29,381 nt of DNA from a virus, in the IMG/VR virus record IMGVR_UViG_3300009285_001659, positions 1 to 29,381 of that record; one strand, written 5' to 3'. The notes under the pieces were generated by a model that had not been told where the DNA came from, did no database searches, and saw nothing but the letters and a program-made list of their open reading frames with translations. A program made the translations under genes and the position numbers. This document shows, piece after piece, positions 28,965 to 29,381 of this stretch. Position 1 is the first letter of the stretch. Every line of letters starts with the position of its first letter.

Positions 28965-29243
28965 AGCAGAGATTTATGTGAAAAATCAGATTATAGTGAA
29001 GAAGAATTTGATTTGATGTTAGAATGTTTACTGGAAAATATAGAACTCATCCCTAAAGAGGAAATTAAAGGGTATATGGAAGAAGCAAAAGAAGTTATGA
29101 AGAATATTGATATTAAAGATTCTTCATTTATTGCCACTTGCTTTTCAACAAGCTCTGATGGAATTTGGACTTTTGATTCTCATTTCAATCAGCAAGATAA
29201 AGTAAGGATTTTTAGCACAAAAGAGTTAGCAAACCTACAATAA
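28965..29243 (+). pseudogene. 5'-truncated PIN-domain gene
   Basis: The C-terminal half of a PIN-domain nuclease (VapC-like/archaeal type): EEEFDLMLECLLENIELIP, NIDIKDSSFIATCFSTSSDGIWTFDSHF and VRIFSTKELANL. The two Asp of the late active site (DIKD region, FDSH) are present. The N-terminal part with the first catalytic Asp is missing; the frame is open only from 28965 (after a TAA), with no ATG before 29016 (TTG at 29013). No Shine-Dalgarno. It is probably a remnant, and it marks a change from phage-like to cellular-like DNA. A short expressed product cannot be excluded. Confidence 0.55.
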
Positions 29244-29294
29244 CCTTATCAGATACAAACATTAATCTCAATTTCATAAGCTTTATTAATTAAC

Positions 29295-29320
29295 TATCTT
29301 TCTTAGCTAAATGAAAGATA
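29295..29320 (+). repeat. Inverted repeat spanning a start codon
   Basis: TATCTTTC (29295-29302) and GAAAGATA (29313-29320), 8 bp perfect, 10-nt loop containing ATG 29311. As RNA it would bury the start codon region; as DNA it could be an operator. No T-tract follows directly. Confidence 0.4.
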
Positions 29321-29381
29321 AAAAGATTTTTTACACATTAATAATAATCCTTATTGTCAGCCAAATATCATCAACAGCATT
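29311..29381 (+). CDS. Secreted or membrane protein, N-terminal start (3' cut by window)
   Basis: Only 23 residues are visible: MKDKKIFYTLIIILIVSQISST, a basic start, a hydrophobic core and SSTA, as in a signal peptide. No Shine-Dalgarno. Together with the truncated PIN gene this suggests cellular DNA at the right edge. Function unknown. Confidence 0.4.
   Translation, partial: MKDKKIFYTLIIILIVSQISSTA

Noticed and set aside
1-29381. Recoded TGA (as in some Patescibacteria and their phages).
   Set aside because: Many genes end in TGA at conserved places with ATGA overlaps, and core genes have no internal TGA.

Overview
The window is an AT-rich stretch of standard-code bacterial/phage DNA (TGA is a normal stop, e.g. 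for the genes ending at 3213, 4016-type overlaps and 14800), almost entirely transcribed on the + strand. About 28 kb of it is the virion, lysis and decoration part of a tailed phage with podovirus-like gene content. The left edge (1-258) is the C-terminal end of a GH57 alpha-glucan branching-enzyme-like gene and the right edge carries a 5'-truncated PIN-domain gene (28965-29243) and the start of a secreted protein (29311 on). Both edges look like cellular genes, so I read the window as a provirus, or a phage scaffold with cellular cargo, from an uncultivated bacterium. A Patescibacteria-type host is possible but not shown. No integrase, DNA polymerase, helicase or tRNA synthetase is visible.

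Layout: 310-1517 small unknown genes, including a chain of three coupled micro-ORFs and two overlapping single-span membrane peptides; 1562-4656 a first cargo block (zinc ribbon, sugar epimerase/dehydratase, split mini-transketolase, TylF-like methyltransferase, membrane peptide); 4711-9397 the packaging block (terminase small and large subunits, a possible nucleotidyltransferase, portal); 9539-12699 scaffold, HK97-fold coat protein, decoration/tail protein; 12797-16080 a second cargo block (two FkbM methyltransferases and two glycosyltransferases); 16159-22507 tail and fibre genes, including a protein built of 20-residue repeats and a propeller-like tail protein; 22599-26212 internal-virion/ejection-type proteins; 26265-27769 lysis (CHAP endolysin with a coiled-coil tail, holin, small membrane protein); 27770-28032 a structured non-coding stretch with a candidate small RNA; 28033-28941 a small replication/regulatory group ending in a phage replisome-organizer-like protein with an SSB-like DIPF C-terminus.

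Working together: the two glycan blocks (about 6 kb) could make and attach an unusual, methylated sugar to virion proteins or to the host surface, while the rest builds, packages and releases the particle.

The strongest non-coding signal is regulatory. Three late gene groups (scaffold/coat, tail, ejection) are each preceded by the same device: TTGACA-17 bp-(-10), an expected start at A, a 4-5 bp hairpin beginning exactly 8 nt after the -10 box, a 14-16 nt spacer, then an intrinsic terminator. Such an arrangement predicts either processive antitermination or abundant ~55-nt RNAs. A second promoter class (positions 1515 and 26218, 18 of 20 bases identical, both 47 nt before an ATG with no Shine-Dalgarno) predicts leaderless mRNAs for the zinc-ribbon and endolysin genes. 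A tRNA-minihelix-like element (11639-11682) sits just ahead of another start codon without a ribosome binding site.
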